Assembly: GCF_014648095.1 (NCBI RefSeq)
Contig: NZ_BMQL01000070.1
Coordinates: 1-22,032, forward strand
Direction: 5' to 3'
Length of the DNA stretch: 22,032 nucleotides
DNA from: Deinococcus ruber
Lineage (GTDB): Bacteria > Deinococcota > Deinococci > Deinococcales > Deinococcaceae
Shown: piece by piece, positions 7,449 through 14,719 of the stretch
How positions within the stretch are numbered: the stretch's first letter is position 1
Layout: each line of letters begins with the position of its first letter
Notes under the pieces: generated by a model
What the model saw: the letters and a program-made list of their open reading frames with translations, nothing else
Told to the model about the DNA's origin: nothing
The model's database searches: none
Made by a program: the position numbers and the translations under genes

Positions 7449-8330
7449 TCAGTGCGGAAGCTGGGGCAGCAGGACGCGGGGGTTCTCCTGCTGGAAGTCG
7501 AGCCATTCGCCCGCTGGCTGCCGCGCCTCGATCTGCCGGACGAAGCTTCCAGGCGTCATGCCGCCGAGGGTGCGAAATTCGCGGGTCAGGTGGGCCTGAT
7601 CGAAGAATCCAAGATCGAGAGCAAGGGCAGCCAGCGGTGTCTGCGGGTCGTGGGTCAGGGCATTGTGTGCCGTTTCGAAGCGGATAAGACGGGCAAGCGT
7701 CTTGGCACCGATTCCCACCTCCTGTATGAACTGGCGCTCCAGTGTGCGGGCGCTGACATCCAGCTCGCCTGCCAGCTCGGCCACCCGCTGTAGTCCGCCG
7801 CTGTGATAGAGCTGCACAGCGGCCTGCACGCCTGCTCCTGCCGTCCACTCACGGCCTGCCTGTCCTGCCCCCTGCTGCCCGGTGGCGAGTGCCAGCAGCC
7901 AGCTCTCCAGTATGCCCACCGCGGTTTCGTCGTCGCGGGCCGTCAGAGCGGCGCTGATAGCGTGTGCGGTGCCTGTGGCCTGTCTTCCCGCCGCGCCCGC
8001 CAGCAGATCCAGCGGAGGATCTGGATACCTCCAGCCGAAGAGTTGCCGCGCCGCCCAGGGATACAACTCGGCCCGGAGCGTCCTAAGAGGTCCTTCCAGA
8101 TACAGATGTGCGGGCACCGTGACAAGGCCCTCCAGGGTGGCCTTCGGCACGGGCGTGAGCAGGCCACCTGCGCCCAGCGTCCACGTGCGGCTCGACGAAA
8201 AGGTCAGGTGGGCGAGCTGTTCCGGCAAAAAGACATACTGCTCGGCCTGCGGTCTGTCGTCGTCCAGCAGGTAATAGGCCTGCACCAGCGGCCTCAGGGC
8301 GGGCGAGGGCAGAAGCAGGCGGCGGGCCAT
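7449..8330 (-). CDS. AraC-family transcriptional regulator
   Basis: The protein has 293 residues and a C-terminal AraC/XylS DNA-binding domain. The first helix-turn-helix is about residues 180-202 (LQRVAELAGELDVSARTLERQF). The second is about 232-254 (LAALALDLGFFDQAHLTREFR), followed by the GMTPGSFVR signature. The N-terminal 160 residues resemble the uncharacterised sensory half of related AraC regulators that starts with PSPALRPLVQAYYLL; no ligand can be inferred. The start at 8330 (MARRLLLPSP) lacks a strong ribosome binding site. Downstream lies the iteron array and upstream the second isolated iteron, so the gene sits inside the replication module. Whether it regulates replication or an unrelated target is unknown. 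Confidence 0.88.
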   Translation of the reverse strand: MARRLLLPSPALRPLVQAYYLLDDDRPQAEQYVFLPEQLAHLTFSSSRTWTLGAGGLLTPVPKATLEGLVTVPAHLYLEGPLRTLRAELYPWAARQLFGWRYPDPPLDLLAGAAGRQATGTAHAISAALTARDDETAVGILESWLLALATGQQGAGQAGREWTAGAGVQAAVQLYHSGGLQRVAELAGELDVSARTLERQFIQEVGIGAKTLARLIRFETAHNALTHDPQTPLAALALDLGFFDQAHLTREFRTLGGMTPGSFVRQIEARQPAGEWLDFQQENPRVLLPQLPH

Positions 8331-8682
8331 GACTCACTCTGGCAGATGGACAGCAGACCTGCATCTGCCGAATGCTCGGGGTGGATGAACGTGATTTCTC
8401 CGGGCGAACGTCGACGGATGGAGGCGACTCTCCTACTGCCCGGGCCTTTAAACAGGCCGTTTCTTGCAGACAGCGCCGCCGGGAACCTCGCTGGACTATC
8501 GGTGAACTTGGGGGATTGTCTGAGACGGTCGTCTACCGAAAACTTGGACACCGTGAGGGGGCTGTGCCGCAGCGCTCTCAATAGTTCACTGCTTGGCAGC
8601 AATGGCTGAACAGCGTCCAGCAAACAGCAGCGACCCCCGCAACGAGGAACCGACTCGTCCGGGGAGGCCCGCCTTCTTGAAT
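8331..8682. other. Intergenic stretch holding an inverted iteron
   Basis: I see no supported gene in these 352 bases. Apart from the iteron copy at 8496-8518 I recognise no promoter or hairpin. A 70-codon frame at 8372-8584 is open but reads through the iteron and has no family features. Confidence 0.4.
8496..8518 (-). repeat. Isolated inverted iteron copy
   Basis: Reverse-oriented copy of CCCCCAAGTTCACCGATAG. Including the flanking ATTG it is identical over 23 bases to the complement of the copy at 5199-5221. It lies upstream of the AraC-family gene, 1.4 kb from the array, and forms an inverted pair with the left copy around the replication module. Confidence 0.85.
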
Positions 8683-9945
8683 TTATTCCTTTCTTGGTTT
8701 GCTCTGGCTGCGGGCGTACGACTGTGACAGTGCGCGTTTGCGTGCCAGCCGGTCTTCACCCTGGGCGTACAGCCGTTGCAGCTCGGTACTTTCCACCAGC
8801 GACGCGGCGGCTTCCGGGCTGGGGCTGGGCATCGACTGGGCCATCCCGACCACCTCGGTCAGAAAGTCCAGCGCACTGGCGCGGTCGCCCCGGTCCATCG
8901 CCTGAATCGCCTGCTGCTTGCGCTGCGCCATCGTCAGCAGACTGACCGCCTCCGCGACCTCCGCATCGTCTGGCAGCGCGTCGTAAGCTGCCGCGTCCAG
9001 CACCGGCAGATCCAGCTGTGCCCGGATGCTGTGCCGCACGCCGTCCAGCCCTGTCCACGCCAGCCGCACCCGCGTGACCCCCAGCGGAGACGCCGCGTTG
9101 ATCGGAACCGTCACCTGCACGCGTGCCACCACGTTCAGCGGCTGACCTTCGACCAGATTGCCCAGCTGATAGCGCCCAAGCGAGTTCCGCACCAGATCGT
9201 TCAGCACTTCGGTCACTTCGCCCTGCAGCTGCGGATTGGGTTCCAGCCCCACGCTGACGGTGCGGCCCGATGTGCGGGTCAGGCCCTGCAACTCGCTCTC
9301 GAAGAAGGTCGGCAGCGTCCGGGCGTCCTCGATGTGCTCGAAGTTGCCGTCGCCAGCGGTTGCCATGCCCAGCAGCAGATTCTCGTCGTAATGCGACCCG
9401 AAGCCCATGGTGGTGGTGCTGACCCCACGCTCCGTCAGCCCCCGGACGTGCCGGGCGATCTCGGACGGATCGACCAGCCCACAGTTCGCCTGTCCGTCAC
9501 TCAGCAGGATCACGCGGTTCAGGCCGCCCTGACTGAGATGGGCCGCCACCTGGGTCGCGCCTTCCAGCCAGCCGTTGTGCAGCGCGGTGCTGCCGCCACT
9601 GTGAATGCCCTGCACCTGGGCAATCAGCGCTTCGGGATCGTGCGCCAGGGTGGAAGGCACTTCGATCTGAACCGTGTCGTCAAAACTCACCACACTGACG
9701 CGGTCGTGCGGACGCAACTGACGCAGCGCCGCCACGATGGCCTGTTTCGCCATCTCCAGCGGCTGACCGCTCATGCTGCCGCTGCGGTCGAGCACCAGCG
9801 ACAGGTTCAGCGGGAGCCGCCCGCCGCTGCGCTGGGGAGCCGCTGCCGGGTGCAGACGAATCAGCGCGGTCACGGTCTGCACGCCGTTGGCCTTCAGCGC
9901 GGGCTTCAGAGGACGAATCTCGATCAGGGGGTGCGTCTGGGTCAT
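8683..9945 (-). CDS. Soluble VWA-domain (MIDAS) protein
   Basis: The protein has 420 residues with a von Willebrand A domain at about 45-215. The metal-ion-dependent adhesion site is complete: DRSGS (D53, S55, S57), T120 in GGSTALHNG and D150 in LLSDGQANCG. Residues about 230-340 form a beta-rich domain, and the C-terminal 100 residues are helical and charged. No signal peptide or membrane helix is visible, so it probably acts in the cytoplasm, unlike the membrane-bound BatA-type VWA proteins. AGGAG lies seven bases before the ATG. The start codon overlaps the stop of the MerR-like gene (ATGA), so the two are translationally coupled. The MIDAS suggests Mg-dependent binding of a protein partner. 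The biological role is unknown to me. Confidence 0.9.
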   Translation of the reverse strand: MTQTHPLIEIRPLKPALKANGVQTVTALIRLHPAAAPQRSGGRLPLNLSLVLDRSGSMSGQPLEMAKQAIVAALRQLRPHDRVSVVSFDDTVQIEVPSTLAHDPEALIAQVQGIHSGGSTALHNGWLEGATQVAAHLSQGGLNRVILLSDGQANCGLVDPSEIARHVRGLTERGVSTTTMGFGSHYDENLLLGMATAGDGNFEHIEDARTLPTFFESELQGLTRTSGRTVSVGLEPNPQLQGEVTEVLNDLVRNSLGRYQLGNLVEGQPLNVVARVQVTVPINAASPLGVTRVRLAWTGLDGVRHSIRAQLDLPVLDAAAYDALPDDAEVAEAVSLLTMAQRKQQAIQAMDRGDRASALDFLTEVVGMAQSMPSPSPEAAASLVESTELQRLYAQGEDRLARKRALSQSYARSQSKPRKE

Positions 9946-10568
9946 GGGGTGCTCCTGAGGGTGGTGAGAGCCTGAACCACCTGCCGTGCCAGGGCGTCCT
10001 GTTCGGCGGGGGTCTTGGGAAGGCGGGCGTCACGGCTGATATGCACTTCGATGCCGGGCGCGAGGGTCACGCGGGTATAGCGGCTGGGCATGTCTACGGC
10101 GGGGGGCAGCAGGGGAGACGGAGACTGGCTCGGTGGCGGCAGAGCGGCGCGGGCAACAGGCGCGGAACTGCTGAGCGGGCGTTTGAGCGCTTCCAGGTAG
10201 TCGAGCGCAGGATTGCTGGTCTGCACCTGCAACTGGCTTTTTCCGACCAGCAGGGCTTCCAGGGCGTCGTCGCTCTGCCTGCTCAGCAGACTCTGAAGGG
10301 CCTGGGCGCTGTGGCCTTCGGTCATCAGGCGGCGCAGGGTCAGCAGTTGCAGCAGGTGGCGGCGGGTGTAGCGGGCTTCGCGGCCTTCCTTGAGCGGGGG
10401 ATCGAGCAGGCCCTGGGTAGTGTAGTGGCGAATCAGACGCGGGTTGACCTCGTCCTGGGTGCGCGAGGAACGGTCGAGCGGAAGGTACTGGGGAAGCAGG
10501 CTGTTGGCGAGCTGCGCGAGCTCATCGAGGTTCCCGCTCCAGGGATTGGGAAGTGTCTGTCCGGACAT
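9942..10568 (-). CDS. MerR-like transcriptional regulator
   Basis: The protein has 208 residues from the ATG at 10568. Residues about 41-95 form a MerR-type winged helix-turn-helix: VNPRLIRHYTTQGLL, then REARYTRRHLLQLLTLRRLM. The usual MerR order is reached only after about 40 extra residues. The normal long dimerisation helix and effector domain are replaced by a Pro/Ser-rich linker (about 132-160) and a short C-terminal module (RYTRVTLAPGIEVHISRDARLP). No metal-binding cysteines are present. A TTG at 10589 would extend the frame by seven codons. ATG 10568 is chosen because a -10 hexamer ends five bases before it, as in leaderless genes. It probably represses or activates its own operon through the dyad at 10584-10601, and its stop overlaps the VWA start. 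Confidence 0.85.
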   Translation of the reverse strand: MSGQTLPNPWSGNLDELAQLANSLLPQYLPLDRSSRTQDEVNPRLIRHYTTQGLLDPPLKEGREARYTRRHLLQLLTLRRLMTEGHSAQALQSLLSRQSDDALEALLVGKSQLQVQTSNPALDYLEALKRPLSSSAPVARAALPPPSQSPSPLLPPAVDMPSRYTRVTLAPGIEVHISRDARLPKTPAEQDALARQVVQALTTLRSTP

Positions 10569-10573
10569 GACAC

Positions 10574-10602
10574 ACTCTAACAGTGACAACTGCGATTGTC
10601 AA
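10574..10602 (-). promoter_or_regulatory. Leaderless promoter of the merR-vwa operon
   Basis: On the minus strand TTGACA (10597-10602), a 17-bp spacer and TAGAGT (10574-10579) form a good vegetative promoter. The -10 ends five bases before the ATG at 10568. A transcript would therefore begin at or next to the start codon, the arrangement known for many leaderless Deinococcus genes. Confidence 0.7.
10584..10601. promoter_or_regulatory. Operator-like dyad TGACAA-N6-TTGTCA
   Basis: A perfect inverted repeat, TGACAA (10584-10589) and TTGTCA (10596-10601), lies between the -35 and -10 of the merR-vwa promoter and overlaps the -35. MerR proteins bind dyads in exactly this spacer position, which suggests autoregulation. 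The spacer here is 17 bp, not the stretched 19-20 bp of classic MerR activation, so repression is at least as likely. Confidence 0.6.
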
Positions 10603-10875
10603 TGACATAGAAGAATGTACGTCCTGTGGAAGACGACCCGCCTGCCTGGAGTATCGGCATCATCGTCGCTCTCGACTGCGTAGCAGCTGCCCGGGTCTTT
10701 CTGCCTGCATGGTTGTCGGCGCTTCAGCATGGCGCGAGTTCGGAGTGCACCGGTCTTCGGTGTATCAGGGTAATAAAACGTTCCTGTGGGTAGACACAAC
10801 TGAGGTACGCCCAGTGCCATGCTCGCCGTATAGTAAACGTCCCTCCCTCCTGCAGGAACGCGGGGAATACCCGTT

Positions 10876-11625
10876 ATGATGATCCTCCATCCACTGGAAC
10901 TCCAGATGCCTGCCCTGACCGGGACTGCCAAAATCGACGCGCCGCTCGATCTGGCAGAACACGTGCGGTCTACGAACGCGCAGCGTGCCCTGACGCTGAG
11001 TGTGGAAGCGCAGCAGCTGGCAGAGGCCCTGGAAGACGCGCCACGCCGCGCCCGCAGCACTCTCAGCGTCGGCTCTGGGTGGTACCGCCTGTGTGAATAT
11101 CCTCAGGCGAAGGTCTGTGTCGCCGAGGCACTGGAGCAGGTGCAGGCACTCGGAGACGCCGACGGCGAAGCCCGTTCGCTGCTGCTGCTGGGATCAATCG
11201 AGTCGGAGCAGGGGCGCTATGTGCCCGCCATCGCGCTGTTTCGGCAGGCGCTGGAGGTGTGTGAGCAGCGTCAGATCGAAGGGCGACACGGCATTGCCCT
11301 CAACAATCTCGGGCTGGCCCACGAACATCTGGGCAACTCTGCCACAGCTCTGGAACTGCACCTGCAAGCATTCGAAATCATCGAGCAGCGTGGTCTGGAT
11401 GAACACCGCATCCTTATTCGCCTCAATATCGGCAACACCCTGCAACAACTCGGATACCTTGAGGAGGCCCTGGCACAGCACACAGACGCGCAGCAGTTGG
11501 CAGATTCCTCAGGCAACAGCTGGGGGCAGGGCATCACCTGGACCAACCAGGGAAGTGTGCTGCTGGCGCTCGGTCGGCACCATGAGGCGGTCACGGCGCT
11601 ACAGACCGCGCTTCCGCTGCTGTGA
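10876..11625 (+). CDS. TPR-repeat protein; 5' part of a split TPR-GGDEF gene
   Basis: The segment has 249 codons of tetratricopeptide repeats, at least five: for example YVPAIALFRQALEVCEQRQIEGRHG followed by IALNNLGLAHEHLGNSATALELH, and then similar pairs. TPRs form a superhelix that binds protein partners or signals. The frame ends at TGA 11623-11625 in the middle of a repeat. The next open frame continues in the same phase with the missing part of that repeat, so this is probably the sensor half of one protein interrupted by a nonsense codon. Starts are possible at 10876 and 10879 (tandem ATGs) or 10909; no clear ribosome binding site is seen. The 285 bases upstream show no gene. Confidence 0.7.
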   Translation: MMILHPLELQMPALTGTAKIDAPLDLAEHVRSTNAQRALTLSVEAQQLAEALEDAPRRARSTLSVGSGWYRLCEYPQAKVCVAEALEQVQALGDADGEARSLLLLGSIESEQGRYVPAIALFRQALEVCEQRQIEGRHGIALNNLGLAHEHLGNSATALELHLQAFEIIEQRGLDEHRILIRLNIGNTLQQLGYLEEALAQHTDAQQLADSSGNSWGQGITWTNQGSVLLALGRHHEAVTALQTALPLL

Positions 11626-12645
11626 GTGGCAGGATACCGAAAGGGCGAGGCAGAGGCCTACGACCTGCTCGGTGAGGCTCACCGGGTCCTCGGCATGTTT
11701 GATGTCGCCTCCGAACACTCTGCACGGGCGGTCAGTCTCGCTGTCGCAATCGGCGCGCGCGAGGAGGAGGCGCAGGTACGGATGCACCTCGGTGTGGCGC
11801 AGCTCCAGCAGGGCGATCTGATCGGCGCACAACAGTCTCTGGAAGCCAGCCTGAGGCTTGCCAAGGCCCTGGGGCGGCAGCGAGAAGCGCGTGATGTGCA
11901 CGAGCAGATGGTGCTGCTTCACGAAAGGGGCGGCGCATATGACCTCGCTCTGGCGCACTGTAAAGAGCAGCACCGCCTTGACCGTCAACTGCTGAACGAA
12001 ACGCTGAATCAGCATACCCAGAGCCTGCTGATTCAGCATGACGTGGAATCGCACCGGCAGCTGAACGCCCAGCTGCAACGCAGCAACCAGGAACTCGCGC
12101 TGCTGTACGAGCAGAACCAGGAGTTGCTGACCTGTGTGCAGCATCAGATGTTGCACGACCCCCTGACAGGTCTGCCGAACCGTTCCCGCTTCGAGCTGTG
12201 TCTGGCCGACGCCCTGGCAGCTGCTGAGGCGAGCGGTTTGGCACTGGCGGTGATGTTTATCGATCTGGACGGCTTCAAGAAGATCAATGACACGCTGGGG
12301 CACGATGCAGGCGATGACCTGCTGGTACAGGTGGCGGCCCGGTTCACGGCCCTGATGCATCCGGACGATCTGGTGGCCCGCCTCAGTGGCGATGAATTCG
12401 TCGCGTTCGTCGGCGCTCTGAAGGGCCCATTCAAGGCGACCACGGCGGCTCAGCGATTTCTGAGGGCGCTGGACGACCCGTTTGAGGTGCGAGGTCAGGC
12501 GGTGTCGGTGAGCGCGTCAATCGGCGTGAGCGTCTATCCGGACGACGGGCAGGACATCGGAACCTTGCAGCGGTGTGCCGACGAGGCGATGTACAGAGTC
12601 AAACGCAGCGGAAAAAGCGCCATGCTGTTCTATTCGGCCTCGTAG
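11626..12645 (+). CDS. TPR-GGDEF protein (putative diguanylate cyclase); 3' part of split gene
   Basis: The segment has 339 codons: two more TPRs (about residues 8-85), a coiled linker (about 125-172, with QLQRSNQELALLYEQNQELL) and a GGDEF domain from HDPLTGLPNR (178). The domain has the metal-binding DLDGFKKINDTLGHDAGD and an SGDEF signature at 254-258. SGDEF in place of GGDEF is tolerated in active cyclases. The RxxD inhibitory site five residues upstream is absent (MHPD), so product inhibition is not expected. The family makes cyclic-di-GMP from two GTP. The frame begins directly after TGA 11623-11625 with GTG; an ATG follows at 11695. Neither has a ribosome binding site, which supports the reading that this was one gene with the preceding TPR segment. 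Confidence 0.8.
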   Translation: MAGYRKGEAEAYDLLGEAHRVLGMFDVASEHSARAVSLAVAIGAREEEAQVRMHLGVAQLQQGDLIGAQQSLEASLRLAKALGRQREARDVHEQMVLLHERGGAYDLALAHCKEQHRLDRQLLNETLNQHTQSLLIQHDVESHRQLNAQLQRSNQELALLYEQNQELLTCVQHQMLHDPLTGLPNRSRFELCLADALAAAEASGLALAVMFIDLDGFKKINDTLGHDAGDDLLVQVAARFTALMHPDDLVARLSGDEFVAFVGALKGPFKATTAAQRFLRALDDPFEVRGQAVSVSASIGVSVYPDDGQDIGTLQRCADEAMYRVKRSGKSAMLFYSAS

Positions 12646-12699
12646 CAGCACAGATTCAGTCGTTTTCTTGCCGGGTTCTGAACATGTCTGCTTGAAGGC

Positions 12700-13146
12700 T
12701 CAGGGCACCACGGCGGGGGCCAGATGCAGGCGGCGCAGGTCTTCCATCTCCTGATTCAGATCGGCAGGACTGAGATGAGCACGCGCCTGCTGAACATATG
12801 GCTCGCCGACAGGGCGATAGCTGAAGCTCCAGTCGCTGATGGCGGTCAGAATCGGCAGCAGTGCGATGCCCTTCTCGGTCAGGCTGTATACCACCTTCTG
12901 CTGATGGCTGGGATCGTCACGCTTCGAGATGATGCCCTCTGCCAGCAGCATTTTCAGGCGGTCGGCCAGGATGTTGGTCGAGATGTGTTCGTCGGAGGCC
13001 AGCATTTCGCGGAAGTGCCGCTTGCCGCCGAACATCAGGTCGCGGACGATCAGCAGCGTCCAGCGGTCTCCGAAGATGTCCAGGCCGAGACTGACCGGAC
13101 ACCCGGATCTGTATGGTTCGGTGTGTGTCTTCTCCACTGCTTGCAT
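12700..13146 (-). CDS. HxlR-family transcriptional regulator
   Basis: The protein has 148 residues and a winged helix of the HxlR type. GCPVSLGLDIFGDRWTLLIVRDL is followed by GGKRHFREML, ISTNILADRLKMLL, and the wing ISKRDDPSHQQKVVYSLTEKG. The Cys of GCP is the conserved N-terminal cysteine that senses redox or electrophile stress in some members. The frame is open further upstream, but homology-like text begins at MQAVEK (ATG at 13146), so I use that start. It is divergent from an aldo/keto reductase and shares a 148-bp intergenic region with it. HxlR proteins commonly control an adjacent oxidoreductase, so that gene is the likely target. Its 3' end faces the GGDEF gene. Confidence 0.88.
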   Translation of the reverse strand: MQAVEKTHTEPYRSGCPVSLGLDIFGDRWTLLIVRDLMFGGKRHFREMLASDEHISTNILADRLKMLLAEGIISKRDDPSHQQKVVYSLTEKGIALLPILTAISDWSFSYRPVGEPYVQQARAHLSPADLNQEMEDLRRLHLAPAVVP

Positions 13147-13155
13147 TCTTGCACC

Positions 13156-13182
13156 ACTCTGAGTACCATGCAACTGGTTGTA
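13156..13182. promoter_or_regulatory. Possible HxlR operator dyads
   Basis: ACTC-T-GAGT (13156-13164) and an imperfect dyad TGCAAC-TG-GTTGTA (13169-13182) lie just upstream of the HxlR gene, in the shared region with the aldo/keto reductase. Their placement fits regulator binding, but both are short. Confidence 0.3.
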
Positions 13183-13211
13183 AAATAAAAGCAGCATTCT
13201 GTGGGTTTCCA

Positions 13212-13240
13212 TTGTCAGCCCGCCGCTCTTTTCAGATGAT
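13212..13240 (+). promoter_or_regulatory. Promoter of the aldo/keto reductase
   Basis: TTGTCA (13212-13217), a 17-bp spacer and GATGAT (13235-13240) precede the reductase start by about 54 bases, leaving a short leader that contains AAAGGAGT. Confidence 0.45.
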
Positions 13241-13294
13241 CCGGGTTTCATGCCGATCAGTTTCCACACCGACGCACGTTCGAAAGGAGTTCGC

Positions 13295-14338
13295 ATGACC
13301 CTGACCGACTTCCGTACCCTGGGCCGTTCAGGCCTGATTGTCAGCCCACTGGCGCTGGGCACCATGACCTTCGGCACGCCCCGCTGGGGATCGTCCGATG
13401 ACGATGCCGCCGCTGTCTTCGGCGCGTATCTGGAGGCAGGTGGAAATTTCATCGATACCGCCGACGTGTACTCCGGGGGCCGCAGTGAGGAACTGGTCGG
13501 CCAGTACGTCGCCGAGCACCGGGCGCGTGACCGGGTGGTCGTTGCCACCAAGTTCGGCTTCAATGCCGAGCGTGGAAACCCGCATGCGGGCGGCAACGGG
13601 CGCAAGCACATTCACCGGGCACTGGAAGGCTCGCTGCGACGGCTGAACACCGAGTACATCGATCTGTACTGGCTGCACGTCTGGGACATGGTGACGCCCG
13701 TCGAGGAGGTGCTGCAAACGCTGGGCGATCTGGTGCGTGCGGGCACCATCCGCTATTTCGGTTTCTCAGACATGCCCGCTTGGTACACCACCAAAGCGGC
13801 GACCCTGGCACAGGTTCACAACGTTCCCGGCCCCATCGGGATGCAGCTCGAATACTCGCTGGTGGCCCGCAGTCTCGAGACCGAGCACCTCGGGGCTGCC
13901 CGCGACGGTGGCCTGGGAATCGTGCCCTGGAGTCCGCTGGCGGGCGGGTTTCTGAGTGGGCGGTACGAACGGGCAGCGTCCGGCGGGCAGGGACGGCTGA
14001 GCGGGCCGAACCCGTTTGGCGACAGCAAATTCACCGAGCGCAACTGGAACACGCTGGACGCCCTGAAGACGGTCGCGGCCCAGACAGGCCATGCCCCCGC
14101 TCAGGTCGCGCTGGCGTGGCTATCGGCTCAGCCGGGGGTCGCGTCCATTCTGCTGGGCGCACGCACGCCAGAGCAGTTACGCAGCAATCTGGGGTCGCTG
14201 GAAATCACGCTCACGCCTCAGCAGCTTCAGGCGCTCAATGCGGCGAGCGTGCTCGATCCGGCCATGCCGCAGGGCTGGTTCTCCGACGCTCTGAAGCGCG
14301 GCATCTTCGGCGGAGTCAGTGTCGAGGGCTGGCGCTGA
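13295..14338 (+). CDS. Aldo/keto reductase
   Basis: The enzyme has 347 residues, is NADPH-dependent and belongs to the aldo/keto reductase (TIM-barrel) superfamily, group of YajO/Tas-like general reductases. The catalytic tetrad is visible: Asp and Tyr in FIDTADVYSGGRSEELVG, Lys in VVATKFGF, and His in YIDLYWLHVWD. IVPWSPLAGGFLSGRY and the cofactor-binding SILLGARTPEQLRSNLGSLE are typical. The ATG at 13295 has AAAGGAGT six bases upstream. The open frame extends to 13250 but without ribosome binding site or family residues. Substrate is unknown; small aldehydes or quinones are likely. A divergent HxlR gene probably regulates it. A strong bidirectional hairpin follows 32 bases after the stop. 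Confidence 0.93.
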   Translation: MTLTDFRTLGRSGLIVSPLALGTMTFGTPRWGSSDDDAAAVFGAYLEAGGNFIDTADVYSGGRSEELVGQYVAEHRARDRVVVATKFGFNAERGNPHAGGNGRKHIHRALEGSLRRLNTEYIDLYWLHVWDMVTPVEEVLQTLGDLVRAGTIRYFGFSDMPAWYTTKAATLAQVHNVPGPIGMQLEYSLVARSLETEHLGAARDGGLGIVPWSPLAGGFLSGRYERAASGGQGRLSGPNPFGDSKFTERNWNTLDALKTVAAQTGHAPAQVALAWLSAQPGVASILLGARTPEQLRSNLGSLEITLTPQQLQALNAASVLDPAMPQGWFSDALKRGIFGGVSVEGWR

Positions 14339-14370
14339 GCAGCCCTGAAACGGCAGTGGGAAACCGTTCA

Positions 14371-14413
14371 AAGCAGAGATCGGCGGGTTTACACGGCCCG
14401 CCGATCTCTGCTT
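14371..14413. terminator. Bidirectional intrinsic terminator
   Basis: A 17-bp perfect stem (14371-14387 with 14397-14413) and 9-nt loop lie between the convergent aldo/keto reductase and redoxin genes. The plus-strand side is followed by a pyrimidine-rich stretch (CCTCTTT) and the minus-strand side by a weak T-rich tract. Confidence 0.8.
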
Positions 14414-14431
14414 CCTCTTTCGACGTCTGCG

Positions 14432-14719
14432 CTAGCTCGCGCTGACGGCTGAGTTCAGGAAGGCGCTGACTTCGCCCAGACTGCCTGTCTCGGTCAACAG
14501 TCTTCCGCTGGCAAGGTGCAGCAGCGCAGGCGTGCTGCGGATGCCGTGCTGCGCGGTCAACTCGCTGAAGGCGCCCGGGTGCTCCTGACGATGCACCACC
14601 TGAATCTGATCGGTGAAGCGGCCACGCAGGGGCTGTTCGAGCATGCGTTTCAGGCGGGTGCACTGCGGGCAGTCATCCTGGGTCAGCAGGGCGAAGACAG
14701 GAGCAGCAGTCTCAGTCAT
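14432..14719 (-). CDS. Thioredoxin-fold redoxin, NrdH-like partner of NrdEF
   Basis: The redoxin has 95 residues with a CPQC active site (C17, C20) after FALLTQDDC and a cis-proline in RSTPALL (P64). In class Ib operons a NrdH glutaredoxin-like protein reduces the C-terminal cysteines of NrdE, and its position as the last gene of this operon supports that role. It is longer than typical NrdH (75-80 residues), and its GRLLTETGSLGEVSAFL tail is more thioredoxin-like, so I do not use the symbol nrdH. The ATG at 14719 has GGAAGG seven bases upstream and overlaps the nrdF stop by eight bases. A TTG at 14725 is possible but less likely. Confidence 0.85.
   Translation of the reverse strand: MTETAAPVFALLTQDDCPQCTRLKRMLEQPLRGRFTDQIQVVHRQEHPGAFSELTAQHGIRSTPALLHLASGRLLTETGSLGEVSAFLNSAVSAS

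Noticed and set aside
8372..8584. 70-codon plus-strand frame upstream of the AraC-family gene
   Set aside because: Part of its protein text is simply the translated iteron; no start signal or recognised motif.
11623..11625. TGA read as selenocysteine
   Set aside because: The position is inside a TPR helix, not a redox site, and no selenocysteine insertion hairpin is evident.
13147..13611. N-terminal extension of the HxlR open frame
   Set aside because: Runs antisense through the aldo/keto reductase start; family residues begin only at the ATG at 13146.
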